Shown here: in pieces, positions 21,158-30,004 of the stretch
Layout of the letters: every line of letters begins with the position of its first letter
Numbering within the stretch: the first letter of the stretch is position 1
NCBI RefSeq assembly: GCF_000621085.1
Contig: NZ_JHZE01000008.1
Coordinates: forward strand, 1 to 64,000
Direction: 5' to 3'
Length of the DNA stretch: 64,000 bases
Source: Mycoplasmopsis gallinarum DSM 19816
GTDB taxonomy: Bacteria; Bacillota_I; Bacilli_A; Mycoplasmatales; Metamycoplasmataceae
Position numbers and translations under genes: made by a program
Notes under the pieces: generated by a model
What the model saw: the letters and a program-made list of their open reading frames with translations, nothing else
What the model was told of the DNA's origin: nothing
The model's database searches: none

Positions 21158-22121
21158 TTGACAACCAGAAGCAGGAATTAAAGCAAATACTCCTTCAGTT
21201 TTATTTCAAATTGGAAGCTGAAGTTTTCATACTTATTCTTTAACCTTATTATTAGGTATTTTAGCTGCAATTTTAACTATTTCAATTTTTTGATATAGAG
21301 CAAAATACAAATGAGAAATTTTATGAACTTTAATTTTTATTACCATTCCAGCTGCAATTATTGGAGCTAGATTATGAGATTTAGTTGAAGAATGAATTTA
21401 TAAAAGAGACACATTTGATTTTAGTCGTTGGTATGCGATTTGAGAAGGTGGATTGAGTATTCAAGGGGGAGTTGTTTTAGCTTTTATTTGTGATTTAGCA
21501 TATATTTATGCTAAACGAGATTTAATTGATATACGGAAAGTTGCTTCAATTATTGTACCAACTATATTAATTGGGCAAGTAATTGGACGTTGAGGAAACT
21601 ATGCTAACCATGAGTTATATGGAAAAGTCGATTGATCAGGTAATTCAGTTTTAATATTTGGACATAATTTTGCTCAAAATATGTTTATTTCAGATGCAGT
21701 ATCTGATAGTTATAATCAAATTGCGCTTTATAGATATCCATTATTTTTATATGAAGGTTTAGCAAACTTAGCGGGATATTTAGTTTTAGTTTGAATTATT
21801 AATTGATTTGGATTACTTAAACCAGGATCTTCAGCCGGCTTATATTTCATTTGATATGGTTTAGTTAGATATGCACTTGAACCATGAAGAGAAAATTCAT
21901 ATGCAATGTATAGTGTAGCTTCAATTGCTTTCATTATTTTAGGGTTAATTGCTTTTATTTACTTCCAATATTTATCAAAAATTCACTATATAAAAATCAA
22001 AAGAAAATACTATTTTGATTACAAAATTGCTCATCCTGAACAATATATTGATTGAATTAATTCAACCAGATTCTTTAAAACTAAAAGAACTAAAGAAAAA
22101 ATTACTGAATTAGCTTATTAG
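21150..22121 (+). CDS. lgt: Prolipoprotein diacylglyceryl transferase
   Basis: 323 residues with about seven membrane segments and the Lgt signature GRWGNYANHELYG (family GRxGNFxNxExYG). The conserved IWEGGLSIQGG and LFLYEGL segments are also present. It transfers diacylglycerol from phosphatidylglycerol to the lipobox Cys of prolipoproteins such as those at 11247, 26412 and 48120. AAAGGAGAT precedes the ATG, which lies inside the hprK 3' end. The C-terminus carries a basic tail. Confidence 0.95.
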
Positions 22122-22128
22122 GTGGAAT

Positions 22129-23058
22129 ATGAATAAAGTTTATGATGTAATAATAATTGGCACAGGACCAGGAGGATTAAACGCTGCTTTATACGGCTCA
22201 AGAGCTGGATTGAATGTAGCAATTATCGATAAAGGTGCCCCTGGAGGAAAATTAAGTCAAACTGCTAAAATTGAAAATTGATTAGGAACTGAAATAATAG
22301 AAGGTTATGAATTAGCTATCAAAATGTTTGATCATGCAATTAAATTTGGTGCTGAGTATAAATACGGCAATGTAAAATCTATTCAAAAAAATAAGGAATT
22401 ATTTGAAATTTATTTTGCCGATGAGTTTAATGAAACAATGTATGCTAAAAATGTAATTGTAGCAACAGGAATGAAAAACAAAGAACCAAATTGAATTGAA
22501 AATTATGAAACATATAAATACAAAGGAATTTCTTTTTGTGCAACGTGTGATGGACCGATTTTCAAAGACCAAAATGTAGTTGTAATTGGTGGCGGAAACA
22601 GTGCAATTGAAGAAAGCACTTTTTTAGCTAATATTGTTAACGATGTTTACTTAATTGTTAGAGATAATCAAATAATTGCAGAGCAAAAATTAATAGAAGA
22701 TTTAAAAAAACACACAAATGTTCATATTCATATGAATTCTGAAGTGATTAAAATTTTAGGTAATGAAAATCAAATTAATACTTTTGTAATAAAAAATAAT
22801 TTAGATAATTCAATTTTTGAAATTAATGCAAATGGATTTTTCCCTTTTATTGGTTTATTGCCTAATAATCAATTAGTAAATAATTTTTCAGAAATTTTAA
22901 ATGAATCAGGTTTCATAAGAACTGATGAAAATATGCAAACTAAAGTAAAGGGGCTCTATGCTGTAGGTGATATTAGAGAAAAGCATGTTAGACAAATAGT
23001 TACAGCAGCTGCAGATGGAGCTATTGCAATAAAAAATATTGTAGATTCTAAAAATTAA
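22129..23058 (+). CDS. trxB: Thioredoxin reductase
   Basis: 309 residues. FAD-binding IIGTGPGGLNAALYGSRAGL at the N-terminus, the redox-active pair CATC (Cys137, Cys140) in the NADPH domain, VVIGGGNSAIEE for NADPH, and the C-terminal GLYAVGDIREK FAD motif. It reduces thioredoxin with NADPH. GGTGG lies just before the ATG, 7 bases after lgt, so it is in the same operon. Confidence 0.95.
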
Positions 23059-23091
23059 ATTAAAAAAAGATAGTGAAAATGCTTTTTTAGT

Positions 23092-23097
23092 TATAAT
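23092..23097 (+). promoter_or_regulatory. Probable -10 box for rpmB
   Basis: Perfect TATAAT 54 bases before the rpmB ATG. No good -35 is seen, as is usual in mycoplasmas. Confidence 0.45.
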
Positions 23098-23151
23098 TAA
23101 AGCACTTTTGTAAAAAATATATTTTTTAATAATTAAAGAAAGGAGAACCTT

Positions 23152-23340
23152 ATGTCAAGAGTAGACCAAATTACAGGAAAAGGGCCTATGGTAGGAAATC
23201 TTCGTTCACACGCTATGAATGCTACAAAACGTAGATTTAATGTAAACCTTCAAAAAGTAACAATTTACTTAAATGGTAAAAAAACAACCTTAAGAGTAAG
23301 TGCAAAAACAGCTAAAACACTTAAAAACAAAGGTTTTTAA
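23152..23340 (+). CDS. rpmB: 50S ribosomal protein L28
   Basis: 62 residues, full length. It opens [20 protein letters not shown] and continues with [13 protein letters not shown], both L28 signatures. The lysine-rich C-terminus ends KTLKNKGF. The family's N-terminal zinc-ribbon Cys are absent, as in many bacteria. AAAGGAGAA precedes the ATG. It has its own -10 box and a terminator, so it is a single-gene unit. Confidence 0.95.
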   Translation: MSRVDQITGKGPMVGNLRSHAMNATKRRFNVNLQKVTIYLNGKKTTLRVSAKTAKTLKNKGF

Positions 23341-23360
23341 TCCTTTCTTATCTTTAATCA

Positions 23361-23388
23361 AAATATGGATTTTTCCATATTTTTTTTG
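23361..23388 (+). terminator. Intrinsic terminator after rpmB
   Basis: AAATATGGA pairs with TCCATATTT around TTTT and is followed by T. Confidence 0.85.
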
Positions 23389-23404
23389 TTTTTATAACCT
23401 TTGA

Positions 23405-23419
23405 AACTTGGAAACTCAG
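23405..23419 (+). repeat. 15-bp direct repeat, copy 1
   Basis: AACTTGGAAACTCAG occurs here and again at 24019-24033 in the same orientation, bracketing the transposase remnant. It may be an IS end left by a deletion or recombination, or part of the coding frame (ETWKLRK). Confidence 0.7.
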
Positions 23420-23955
23420 AAAGTCTGTTAACAGTGAATTGCCGTTAAGTGCTCTGGTTCCTGAATATAAGAAAAAGTATATGGATGTAGATGGTAAAAC
23501 AGTCGGAAGATTAAATATCGAAAAAATTAAAAAAGTCGCTAATGAAGATGACTTTTATATGATTGAAACCAACATAACAAACATAGATTCAAAAGAAGTG
23601 AATGAAATATATAAGGAACAATGAAAAGTGGTAGAAGGTTTGAGAACCTTAAAATCAACAATCGAAGTTAGACCGATCTATGTTTATAAAGACGAGCATA
23701 TTCAATCTCATGTATTTTTATGCTTTTTGTCTCTAATTGTTTTATAAATTAAAGAAATTTTATAAAGATAATGGAGAGAACCAAGAACTCACAATGAATA
23801 TGTTTATAGATGCATTGAAACTTATAACAATCATAACAAAGATTCTGAATGGTAATGTTGTAAGTGAAATCAAGAATAATTTAGACCCAGAACATAAGGA
23901 ATTAAACAAAATATATAGTGATTTTCAATATGTAGTTGAAGGTCTATCATTGTAA
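23405..23955 (+). pseudogene. Decayed IS1634-like (IS4-type DDE) transposase, C-terminal part
   Basis: Only the C-terminal third remains. Continuous sense runs from TTG 23439 through DFYMIETNIT, then EIYKEQWKVVEGLRTLKS and VRPIYVYKDEHIQSHVFLCFLSLIVL. This is the Y-x5-W-x-IE-x-FR-x-LKS and VRP(I/V)Y-x4-I-x-H segment of IS1634/IS4-type DDE transposases, including the glutamate region. A frameshift near 23737 breaks it: the rest (KKFYKDNGENQELTM onward to LSL-stop) is in another frame. No N-terminal catalytic Asp region is present. A terminator follows at 23967, as expected behind a transposase. Confidence 0.75.
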
Positions 23956-23966
23956 TTTAAAAGCGC

Positions 23967-24009
23967 AAAAAAACGAATGTGCCTTATTTTTAGGCATATT
24001 CGTTTTTTT
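23967..24009 (+). terminator. Terminator behind the transposase remnant
   Basis: A long stem AAAAAACGAATGTGCCT / AGGCATATTCGTTTTTT (one mismatch) with loop TATTTTT ends in seven T. Confidence 0.85.
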
Positions 24010-24018
24010 CTTAATTAC

Positions 24019-24033
24019 AACTTGGAAACTCAG
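24019..24033 (+). repeat. 15-bp direct repeat, copy 2
   Basis: Identical to 23405-23419. It lies just outside the terminator that follows the transposase remnant, so it may mark the original right end of the element. Confidence 0.7.
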
Positions 24034-24083
24034 GAAATTAAAAAATTTTTAAATTTCTATAACAATGATATAACTCAATCAAA

Positions 24084-24134
24084 TTTAAATTGAAAAACAC
24101 CAAAGTAATAATATGCTTTGGTGTCAAATATCTA
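24084..24134 (-). terminator. Duplicated 51-bp terminator, copy 1
   Basis: The hairpin arms ACACCAAAG and CTTTGGTGT with a T-run on the minus strand end the zinc-ribbon operon (24159-25938). By eye 47 of 51 bases match the copy at 26320-26370; the changes lie in the loop and at one downstream base. Confidence 0.85.
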
Positions 24135-24158
24135 AAATCTCAAATTTTTATGCCCTTG

Positions 24159-24458
24159 TTAAAAATCCTTATAATCTTTAGTTGTGCTTACTACTAAATA
24201 TATTAGAGCTATCGGAAAACAAAATATTAATAACAATATAAAAACTATTATACTAAATCCCTTTTTATCTTCTTTTATTATTATTTCAGGTTCCAAGGGG
24301 CTTTCTATATTTATGCTTTCATTTGAATTTAGTGAATTATCATATTTTGATTTCGTCTCTTCATATAAAGGGTTGAGACGTTGACAATATTGACAAAATT
24401 TAAATTCATTAGATAATGAAGCACCACAGCCTACACATTCATTAATATTTTCTAACAT
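24159..24458 (-). CDS. Zinc-ribbon protein with C-terminal membrane anchor
   Basis: 99 residues. The N-terminus carries CVGCGASLSNEFKFCQYC, a CxxC-x(n)-CxxC zinc ribbon at about residues 8-26. A charged linker follows, then a hydrophobic helix at about 69-89 (FSIIVFILLLIFCFPIALIYL). AGGAAG precedes the ATG. It is the last gene of a three-gene minus-strand operon with a 4-TM protein and an SPFH/zinc-ribbon protein. The shared zinc-ribbon type suggests the three act together at the membrane. Function unknown. Confidence 0.75.
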   Translation of the reverse strand: MLENINECVGCGASLSNEFKFCQYCQRLNPLYEETKSKYDNSLNSNESINIESPLEPEIIIKEDKKGFSIIVFILLLIFCFPIALIYLVVSTTKDYKDF

Positions 24459-24467
24459 CTTATCTTC

Positions 24468-24896
24468 CTATTCATTCCTTTGTACAGGAATTTGTTTTGC
24501 TTGATATTTATTTTCAGATTTTAAGTTATTTTTAATTCAAAAAATCACACAAATAAATGCAACCACAATCAATAAAATCGAAATTATTGAATATACTGAT
24601 AATCATACAAGCGATTCAGTAAGTAAATAAATCGCTCTTATTGATTCTGGAATTAAAAGCAATAAAACCCCTAAAAAAGTAAAAATAATATAACCAACAT
24701 TTACTGGTTTTAATCAAAGCAGATATCCGATTAACACAATAAAAATAATAGAACATAAAGCTTTTACAACAATATAAAGTATTAAGTGATCATTTCCTAT
24801 GAAAAATGGGTTTCTACCAATGCCTATTGGAATGATTATAGAAACCATTAAAAGAAACACGAAAAAAATAATTCAAAGTATTTTGTTTTTAGTCAT
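24468..24896 (-). CDS. Four-helix membrane protein of the SPFH locus
   Basis: 142 residues with four hydrophobic segments at about 5-23, 37-57, 65-85 and 97-120 (the last includes YSIISILLIVVAFICVIFW), then a short polar tail. Four TGA codons are read as Trp. No family recognised. The ATG is 1 base before the stop region of the upstream SPFH gene, and the stop is 10 bases before the zinc-ribbon gene, so the three are cotranscribed. Confidence 0.72.
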
Positions 24897-24897
24897 T

Positions 24898-25938
24898 TTA
24901 ATCCTTTAATTTAAATCCACATTCACTACAGAATTTAGGATTATATGCTATTTTATTTTGACAATTAGGGCATTTTGCTGTATTGGCAGTTCCACATTCA
25001 CTACAAAATTTAGAAGTTGACAACATCGGTGAACTGCATTTATAGCACAACATAGTTTGAGATTCTTTTTTAGGTTCATCAGGCGGAATAATGGGATTAC
25101 TTCCATTTAAACTTTGTCCTAACCCCATCCCCAAAATCATATTTGCCGACCCATTATTATTTTCAGCTAATTTTTCAGTTACATCATAGCCTTTAACTAA
25201 TCTATAATTATTTTGTAAAATATCCAATTCAGCTTTTTTAGAAAGATAGGAATTGATTTTTTCGCGATCTTCAATAGGAATATTTAATGAATCTAACGAT
25301 AAATTAATAAGATCAAAACCAAATTTGGTCATTTCAAATCTTAATTTATTTTCAAGTTCAGATTGAAATTCATCAAGGTGTAAATTTAATAAATCATAAG
25401 ATATTTTGTCTTCATTCATCTTTTTAAGAAGAATTGATTTAATATATTGTTGAATTTTTCCTCTAAATATATTAAGAACAAAATCAAATTCTAAAAAACC
25501 ATTTTCTCTTATTGAGCCAACAAGTTTTTCATATAGAAATTGATAATTTTCAACCTTAAATCCTAATTGGCCTCTACCACGAATTCTAATAATAATTCCA
25601 TAGATAGGATCTTTAATTTCAATTGGTGATGACGTTCCTCATTTAGCATCTAATTTTAATCTTGTATTAATAAAATAAAATTGAACAGGTCAAGGAGTTT
25701 TTCCTTTATGAAACGATTTTTCGATTGAACTCAAAAAAGGAACTGTGTTCGAATTAATTTTAGTTGTTCCTTCTTTAAAAATTGCATCAATTTGCCCGTT
25801 TCGTACAACTATTGCTACTTGCCCTGGGTTAACAATTAATTTAGAATTATTTCAAACTTCAGTAATCGGATGTTTATAAATTAATCAGTCAATTTTTCCA
25901 TTACCATAAAAATCTATTACTGAATAACCTTTTTTCAT
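24898..25938 (-). CDS. SPFH-domain protein with C-terminal double zinc ribbon (YdjI-like)
   Basis: 346 residues. Residues about 20-230 form an SPFH/Band-7 type domain: NSKLIVNPGQVAIVVRNGQI, then KSFHKGKTPWPVQFYFINTR and an IKDPIYGIIIRIRGRGQLGF strand region. This resembles the bacterial 'virion core protein'/YdjI group. A helical segment (about 230-285) and a Pro/Gly linker follow. Two zinc ribbons close it: CYKCSSPMLSTSKFCSECG and CPNCQNKIAYNPKFCSECG. A strong AAAGGAGT precedes the ATG. YdjI of Bacillus acts with membrane-stress proteins, but that role is not demonstrated here. It heads a three-gene operon. Confidence 0.82.
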
Positions 25939-26319
25939 ATTACTCCTTTAAATTTGAATCTTCACAATTAAAATTTTGAAGAATATGCATAGTTTATTAA
26001 CTTCTTTAACTAATGTTAATAAGCGATTAATAAGTACACATTTTTATCTTAAAAAAAAAAAAAAGAAGCATAAACCGGCAAAATGCACAATAAATACAAA
26101 CAAATCTGCATTTCTTGTTTTCTATATAGGAAAATAAACGAGGTACTCAAACAGAATGAATGGCAAGACCCTTTTCAAGTTATGATAATTTGGTATTGCA
26201 ATTATTTAAACAAAACAAATGTTTATTTGAAAGAAAAAATTAAAAAGTTATTTTAAAATGAAGATCAAATAGTTCTCAATTATAGTGTTATTGGCAGAAC
26301 AATTATAGAATTCAATCGT
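25939..26319. other. 381-bp non-coding stretch with A14 tract and coding debris
   Basis: No intact gene. An A14 homopolymer occupies 26051-26064. From about 26130 to 26330 short stop-broken peptides are readable on the plus strand (for example EWMARPFSSYDNLVLQLFKQ in one frame and DQIVLNYSVIGRTIIEF in another), which look like debris of a lost gene, but I cannot name the family. Confidence 0.5.
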
Positions 26320-26370
26320 TTTAAATTGAAAAACACCAAAGCAATATTGTGCTTTGGTGTCAATTATCTA
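26320..26370 (-). terminator. Duplicated 51-bp terminator, copy 2
   Basis: Same hairpin arms as 24084-24134. It lies 42 bases downstream of the stop of the GT80-like lipoprotein on the minus strand and would terminate it. Confidence 0.85.
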
Positions 26371-26411
26371 GTTTATGCTTCTAATTTATTTTTATATCTT
26401 TCGATATTTAG

Positions 26412-28118
26412 TTATTTAGTTCTTTTTAAAAATGCTCTCATATCAATTCATTCATTTTGATTTGGGAATGAACCAGAATTAATAAAGTATTCATAAACAG
26501 CATTCATTGTTTCTTTGTTAGCTTCAAAACCTTTGTCATCATCTTTATATTCAATATCTCTTGTAACAATATTAAATTTATTTGAAAGTGGGAAATTTTG
26601 AATATCTACAAAACTTTTAATTTTGTCATCATTTCATTTTAATTCAGTTTTTAAAAAAGTCATTGTAGATAAAATGGTTGTTGTAGTGGCTTGAAGTCCA
26701 TATAACTCTGTTTTGGAATTTTTATTATTATCAAAAAGAATCGATTTATTATTTCTTAAATTAGTAAAATCAACTGCCAACATGTTTTCTCAAGCAATTT
26801 GAGAATTTAAAATTAGTGCATAATTATCACTATTTTCTCCTAATATCATATTGATATATTCAACTGATTGTTCGATGTTATAAACTGGATGCAATTTAAA
26901 GAAATAATTGTATTCACTTCTTGGATACAATTCATGAATTTTATTAAAGAATGAGCGAATTTCATCTAAGGCATATTGTTGATAACTCAATCTTCAACGA
27001 CTATCTTTCTCATTGTGTCTAAACAATGAAGACCCCATAAAAATAAGGTTTTTCTTATTTGGATCGTAATTATTTTGACCTTTTACAATAAAGTCTAAAA
27101 ATGTTTTATTTTCTAAATTATTAACCTTATTAAATTGTTGAATAAAATTTTCACCAATTTCAGGAAAATATGAATAAAAAGCAGTTGGAGTTAAAGGATA
27201 TTGATTAATATTCAATTTAGCTCACCCAAAACCTTTATTTTCCAAATCTTGATTAAGAGCATTAATATATGATGAATCTAAATTGTAAATTTTAAATTTG
27301 TCTGTTAAAGTTAAAAAATATCTTCAATCTAGTGTGAGATTATCATTATTTGAATTTTGAAACTCTATTCATTTAGCAGTTAATTCTTCTTTACTATAGA
27401 AAGTTTTTTGATTTACAACCCAAGATAAATATTTATCACGAATAAATTTATAAGGTTGAGCATTACCATCGCTTAAAATAACTATTTTATTAGCTCTTTT
27501 AATAATTCAGTTACGAACATTTTTATTCATTCCAGTAAAAGAAATATCAGGGATGTAAAAATCAAACTTAGTAACTCCTGAGTCTAAATATTCTTTCAAG
27601 TAATTTTGAATTTCACTTACTGTTCTAGGAAAAACAAGATAATTTGTATTAGAAGAAGAATCTAAATATTTAGTATTTTCAAAAACTTCTAATTTTCCGT
27701 TTTGGTTCAGATGTTTATCACCATATGAATTTAATAAATAATTTAAATTAAATCTTTGATTAGTGGCATCAAGCTCACGATTTTCATATTGTCACACATT
27801 GTGATCAATCAAAAACATGTTCTTATTTGTAATTGATTGATCATTTTTTGATAATTCAAGTTGTCCAACAAGTTGAATAAAACCTGAAATAAAATATTGA
27901 GCAGCATTTCTTGAAACAAAGATTGAAGGAAATTCATTAGTTGCTGAATCTTTTAAGTCATCAAAAAATGGTTGAAAAATTAAATTTTTTTCATAAATTA
28001 TATTTTCTACCGGCTTTTCTGGTTTAGTTTCATTTTTCGTAATCTTGTTGCAATTAGTAGCAACAAGAGGCAAAGATAAGCTAACAATTAAACTTGATAA
28101 ACAAAATAACTTTTTCAT
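26412..28118 (-). CDS. Lipoprotein with GT80 (PM0188-type) sialyltransferase features
   Basis: 568 residues with many TGA=Trp. The lipoprotein signal ends LVATNC (Cys23), predicting an outer-face location. The body resembles GT80 sialyltransferases such as Pasteurella PM0188. IVILSDGNAQPY (Asp217) matches the catalytic LYDDGSxEY loop, and LIFMGSS then YQQYALDEIRSFF match FIFTGTT then YxQQxLNLLNHF. NYFFKLHP (His410) matches YKIYFKGHP, and LILNSQIAWENMLAVD matches NIPANISFEVLMMT, with GLQATTTI after it. These are motif matches made by eye. The donor and acceptor are unknown; mycoplasmas are not known to make CMP-sialate. AAGGGG precedes the ATG, and a (TA)16 tract joins the -10 box. Confidence 0.68.
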
Positions 28119-28145
28119 TTTATACCCCTTATTTTCGTTAATTTC

Positions 28146-28186
<41 letters not shown>

Positions 28187-28223
28187 GACTATAAAAAGCC
28201 TATAAATAGGGTAAAAAATATGA

Positions 28224-28250
28224 AAAAAAGCAGCAAAAGCTGCCTTTGTA
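28224..28250 (-). terminator. Intrinsic terminator of the rpsP-trmD-rplS operon
   Basis: On the minus strand GGCAGC, TTTT, GCTGC form the hairpin, followed by seven T, just past the rplS stop. Confidence 0.85.
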
Positions 28251-28258
28251 AAAATAAA

Positions 28259-28609
28259 TTATCTTTTAATTTCTTTAAGTCTTGCTGCTTTACCGCTACG
28301 ATTTCTCATGAAGTAAAGTTTTGAACGACGAACTTTATTTGAACGAAGAACTTTAATTTCAGCAATCAAAGGTGAATTAAGTGGAAAAGTTCTTTCAACA
28401 CCAATACCGAAAGAAATTTTTCTAACAGTAAACATTTCTCTGGTTCCATTGCCTTTTCTTGAAATTACTAAACCTTCAAAATTTTGAATACGCTCTTTTT
28501 CGCCTTCACGAATACGAACTGAAACAACAACATTGTCTCCAACTTGAAATTCAGGGTGATCTAAACGTAATTGATTGTTTTCAACCAAATTCATTAATTT
28601 ATTTTGCAT
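28259..28609 (-). CDS. rplS: 50S ribosomal protein L19
   Basis: 116 residues. The L19 core is visible: [57 protein letters not shown] and the basic C-terminus [19 protein letters not shown]. It sits at the 30S-50S interface. Its ATG lies within the end of trmD (11-base overlap), the standard rpsP-trmD-rplS arrangement. Confidence 0.97.
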   Translation of the reverse strand: MQNKLMNLVENNQLRLDHPEFQVGDNVVVSVRIREGEKERIQNFEGLVISRKGNGTREMFTVRKISFGIGVERTFPLNSPLIAEIKVLRSNKVRRSKLYFMRNRSGKAARLKEIKR

Positions 28610-29297
28610 TATTAATCCTTTCTATAATATCAGGACGATTTTTTAAAGTTTTTTGATATTGAGCTTCTCTTTTTCATTTTTCAATTTCTGCATGATTGCC
28701 ACTAAAAAGCACTTCAGGAACTTTCATCCCCTTATATTCACGTGGTCTTGTATATTGTGGATAATCTAAATATCCTTCCCCTTGAAATGAATCATTTTGA
28801 TGGCTTAATTCATTAATTACTCCTGGAATTAATCTAATAATAGAATCAGCAATTACCATTGAAGGTAATTCACCACCAGTTAATACATAATCACCAATTG
28901 ATAATTCAAGATCAACTAATTCAGTCACGCGTTCATCAAAACCTTCGTATCTACCAGAAATTAAAGTTATTTGATTATCATAATCTTTAATTTTGCTAGC
29001 AATATCATTTGCCAATTCTTGATTAAACACTTTGCCTTGTGGACTAACTAAAATTTTATAGCCTCCACGGTTTTTTAAACTTTCGAGTGCCAAATCAATT
29101 GGTTCAACTTGTAACAATAGTCCATGACCGCCACCATAAATTTCATCATCTACTTTATGATGTTTATCAAGACTAAATTGTCTAAAATCAACTACATTAA
29201 ATTCAATTAAGTTACGTTCAATTGCTTTTTTAATAATTGATTCTTCAATAAAAGGTTTGAAATATTTAGGAAAAAGAGTTAAAAAATTAATAATCAT
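28599..29297 (-). CDS. trmD: tRNA (guanine37-N1)-methyltransferase TrmD
   Basis: 232 residues. [12 protein letters not shown] at the N-terminus, [16 protein letters not shown], and the trefoil-knot SAM site [13 protein letters not shown] and [16 protein letters not shown] are all present. [16 protein letters not shown] is the tRNA-binding loop. It makes m1G37 and prevents +1 frameshifting. The ATG shares a base with the rpsP stop (TAATG). The rimM gene usual between rpsP and trmD is absent here. Confidence 0.97.
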
Positions 29298-29554
29298 TAT
29301 TTTTTATTTGCTTGAAATTTAGCGTTTAAACCATTTGCTCTAAATAAGTTATAAACAGTATCTGTTAATTGTGCACCTGAATTAATTCATTTTCGTGTAG
29401 CTTCTTCATTGATTGTCAATACTTTTGTGTGAGGATTGTAATTACCTAAAGCTTCGATAAATCTTCCATCACGTGGAGCACGAGAATCAGCAGCTACAAT
29501 TTTATACATAGCATTAAATTTGCTACCAAGTCTTTTTAATCTAATTTTTACCAT
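29297..29554 (-). CDS. rpsP: 30S ribosomal protein S16
   Basis: 85 residues, full length. [39 protein letters not shown] and the C-terminal [15 protein letters not shown] region are S16 hallmarks. TAGGAGAC precedes the ATG. It heads the rpsP-trmD-rplS operon. A 9-bp perfect inverted repeat lies in its leader at 29575-29596. Confidence 0.97.
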
Positions 29555-29574
29555 TGTAGTCTCCTATTTTTTAA

Positions 29575-29596
29575 TGTCAAGCAAAAGTGCTTGACA
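29575..29596. repeat. Perfect inverted repeat in the rpsP leader
   Basis: TGTCAAGCA, AAAG, TGCTTGACA. It lies 21 bases before the rpsP ATG on the minus strand. It could be an mRNA leader hairpin or an operator. It has no T-run, so it is not a terminator. Its plus-strand right arm contains TTGACA. Confidence 0.7.
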
Positions 29597-29670
29597 GCAA
29601 TGAATTTATTTTATATTAAAAGAAAAAAAACAAAAGTATTTTTAAATTAAAATACTATTATTAAATTTAA

Positions 29671-29676
29671 TATAAT
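29671..29676 (+). promoter_or_regulatory. -10 box of acpS, leaderless
   Basis: Perfect TATAAT ending exactly 7 bases before the acpS ATG, with no Shine-Dalgarno between them. Confidence 0.6.
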
Positions 29677-29683
29677 AAGCACT

Positions 29684-29995
29684 ATGATAGGTGTAGACAT
29701 TGTAAAAATAAATCGATTTGCAAATAAATCAGATTATTTTGTCAGGCGCATACTATCGAATAGGGAATTAAATTACTATAATCAACAAATTGATATTGAT
29801 AGTAAAACAAGAGTTTTAGCTTCGATTTGAGCGATCAAAGAAGCTATTTTTAAGGCAGACAACCAATATGCAAGTTTTCAAAAAATTGAATTAGAACATA
29901 CCGATAAAGGGTGAAAAAATCAAGATTTTGATATTTCAATATCGCATGATGAAGATGCAGGGATTTTAATTGCTTTTGTAATAAAAAAAAGATAA
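29684..29995 (+). CDS. acpS: Holo-[acyl-carrier-protein] synthase
   Basis: 103 residues, slightly short for the ~120 norm. It opens MIGVDIVKINRF with the catalytic/Mg Asp (IGxDIVxIxR), has RVLASIWAIKEAIFKA (family W-x-KEAxxKA, the Trp encoded by TGA) and ends with the SISHDEDAGILIAFV core (ISHxxxxAxAxV). It attaches phosphopantetheine from CoA to ACP. The transcript is probably leaderless. plsC begins 9 bases downstream, giving a lipid-precursor pair. Confidence 0.9.
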
Positions 29996-30004
29996 GGAGT
30001 CAAA

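Noticed and set aside
23436-23955. Two separate small genes (61 and 72 residues)
   Set aside because: Both are consecutive pieces of one IS1634-type transposase C-terminus split by a frameshift, so they were merged as a pseudogene.
26101-26300. A small gene on the plus strand in the debris region
   Set aside because: Every frame is broken by TAA or TAG, no start has a ribosome site, and no family could be recognised.
24084-26370. CRISPR array from the two similar hairpins
   Set aside because: Only two copies 2.2 kb apart, each at the 3' end of a minus-strand unit with a T-run: duplicated terminators.
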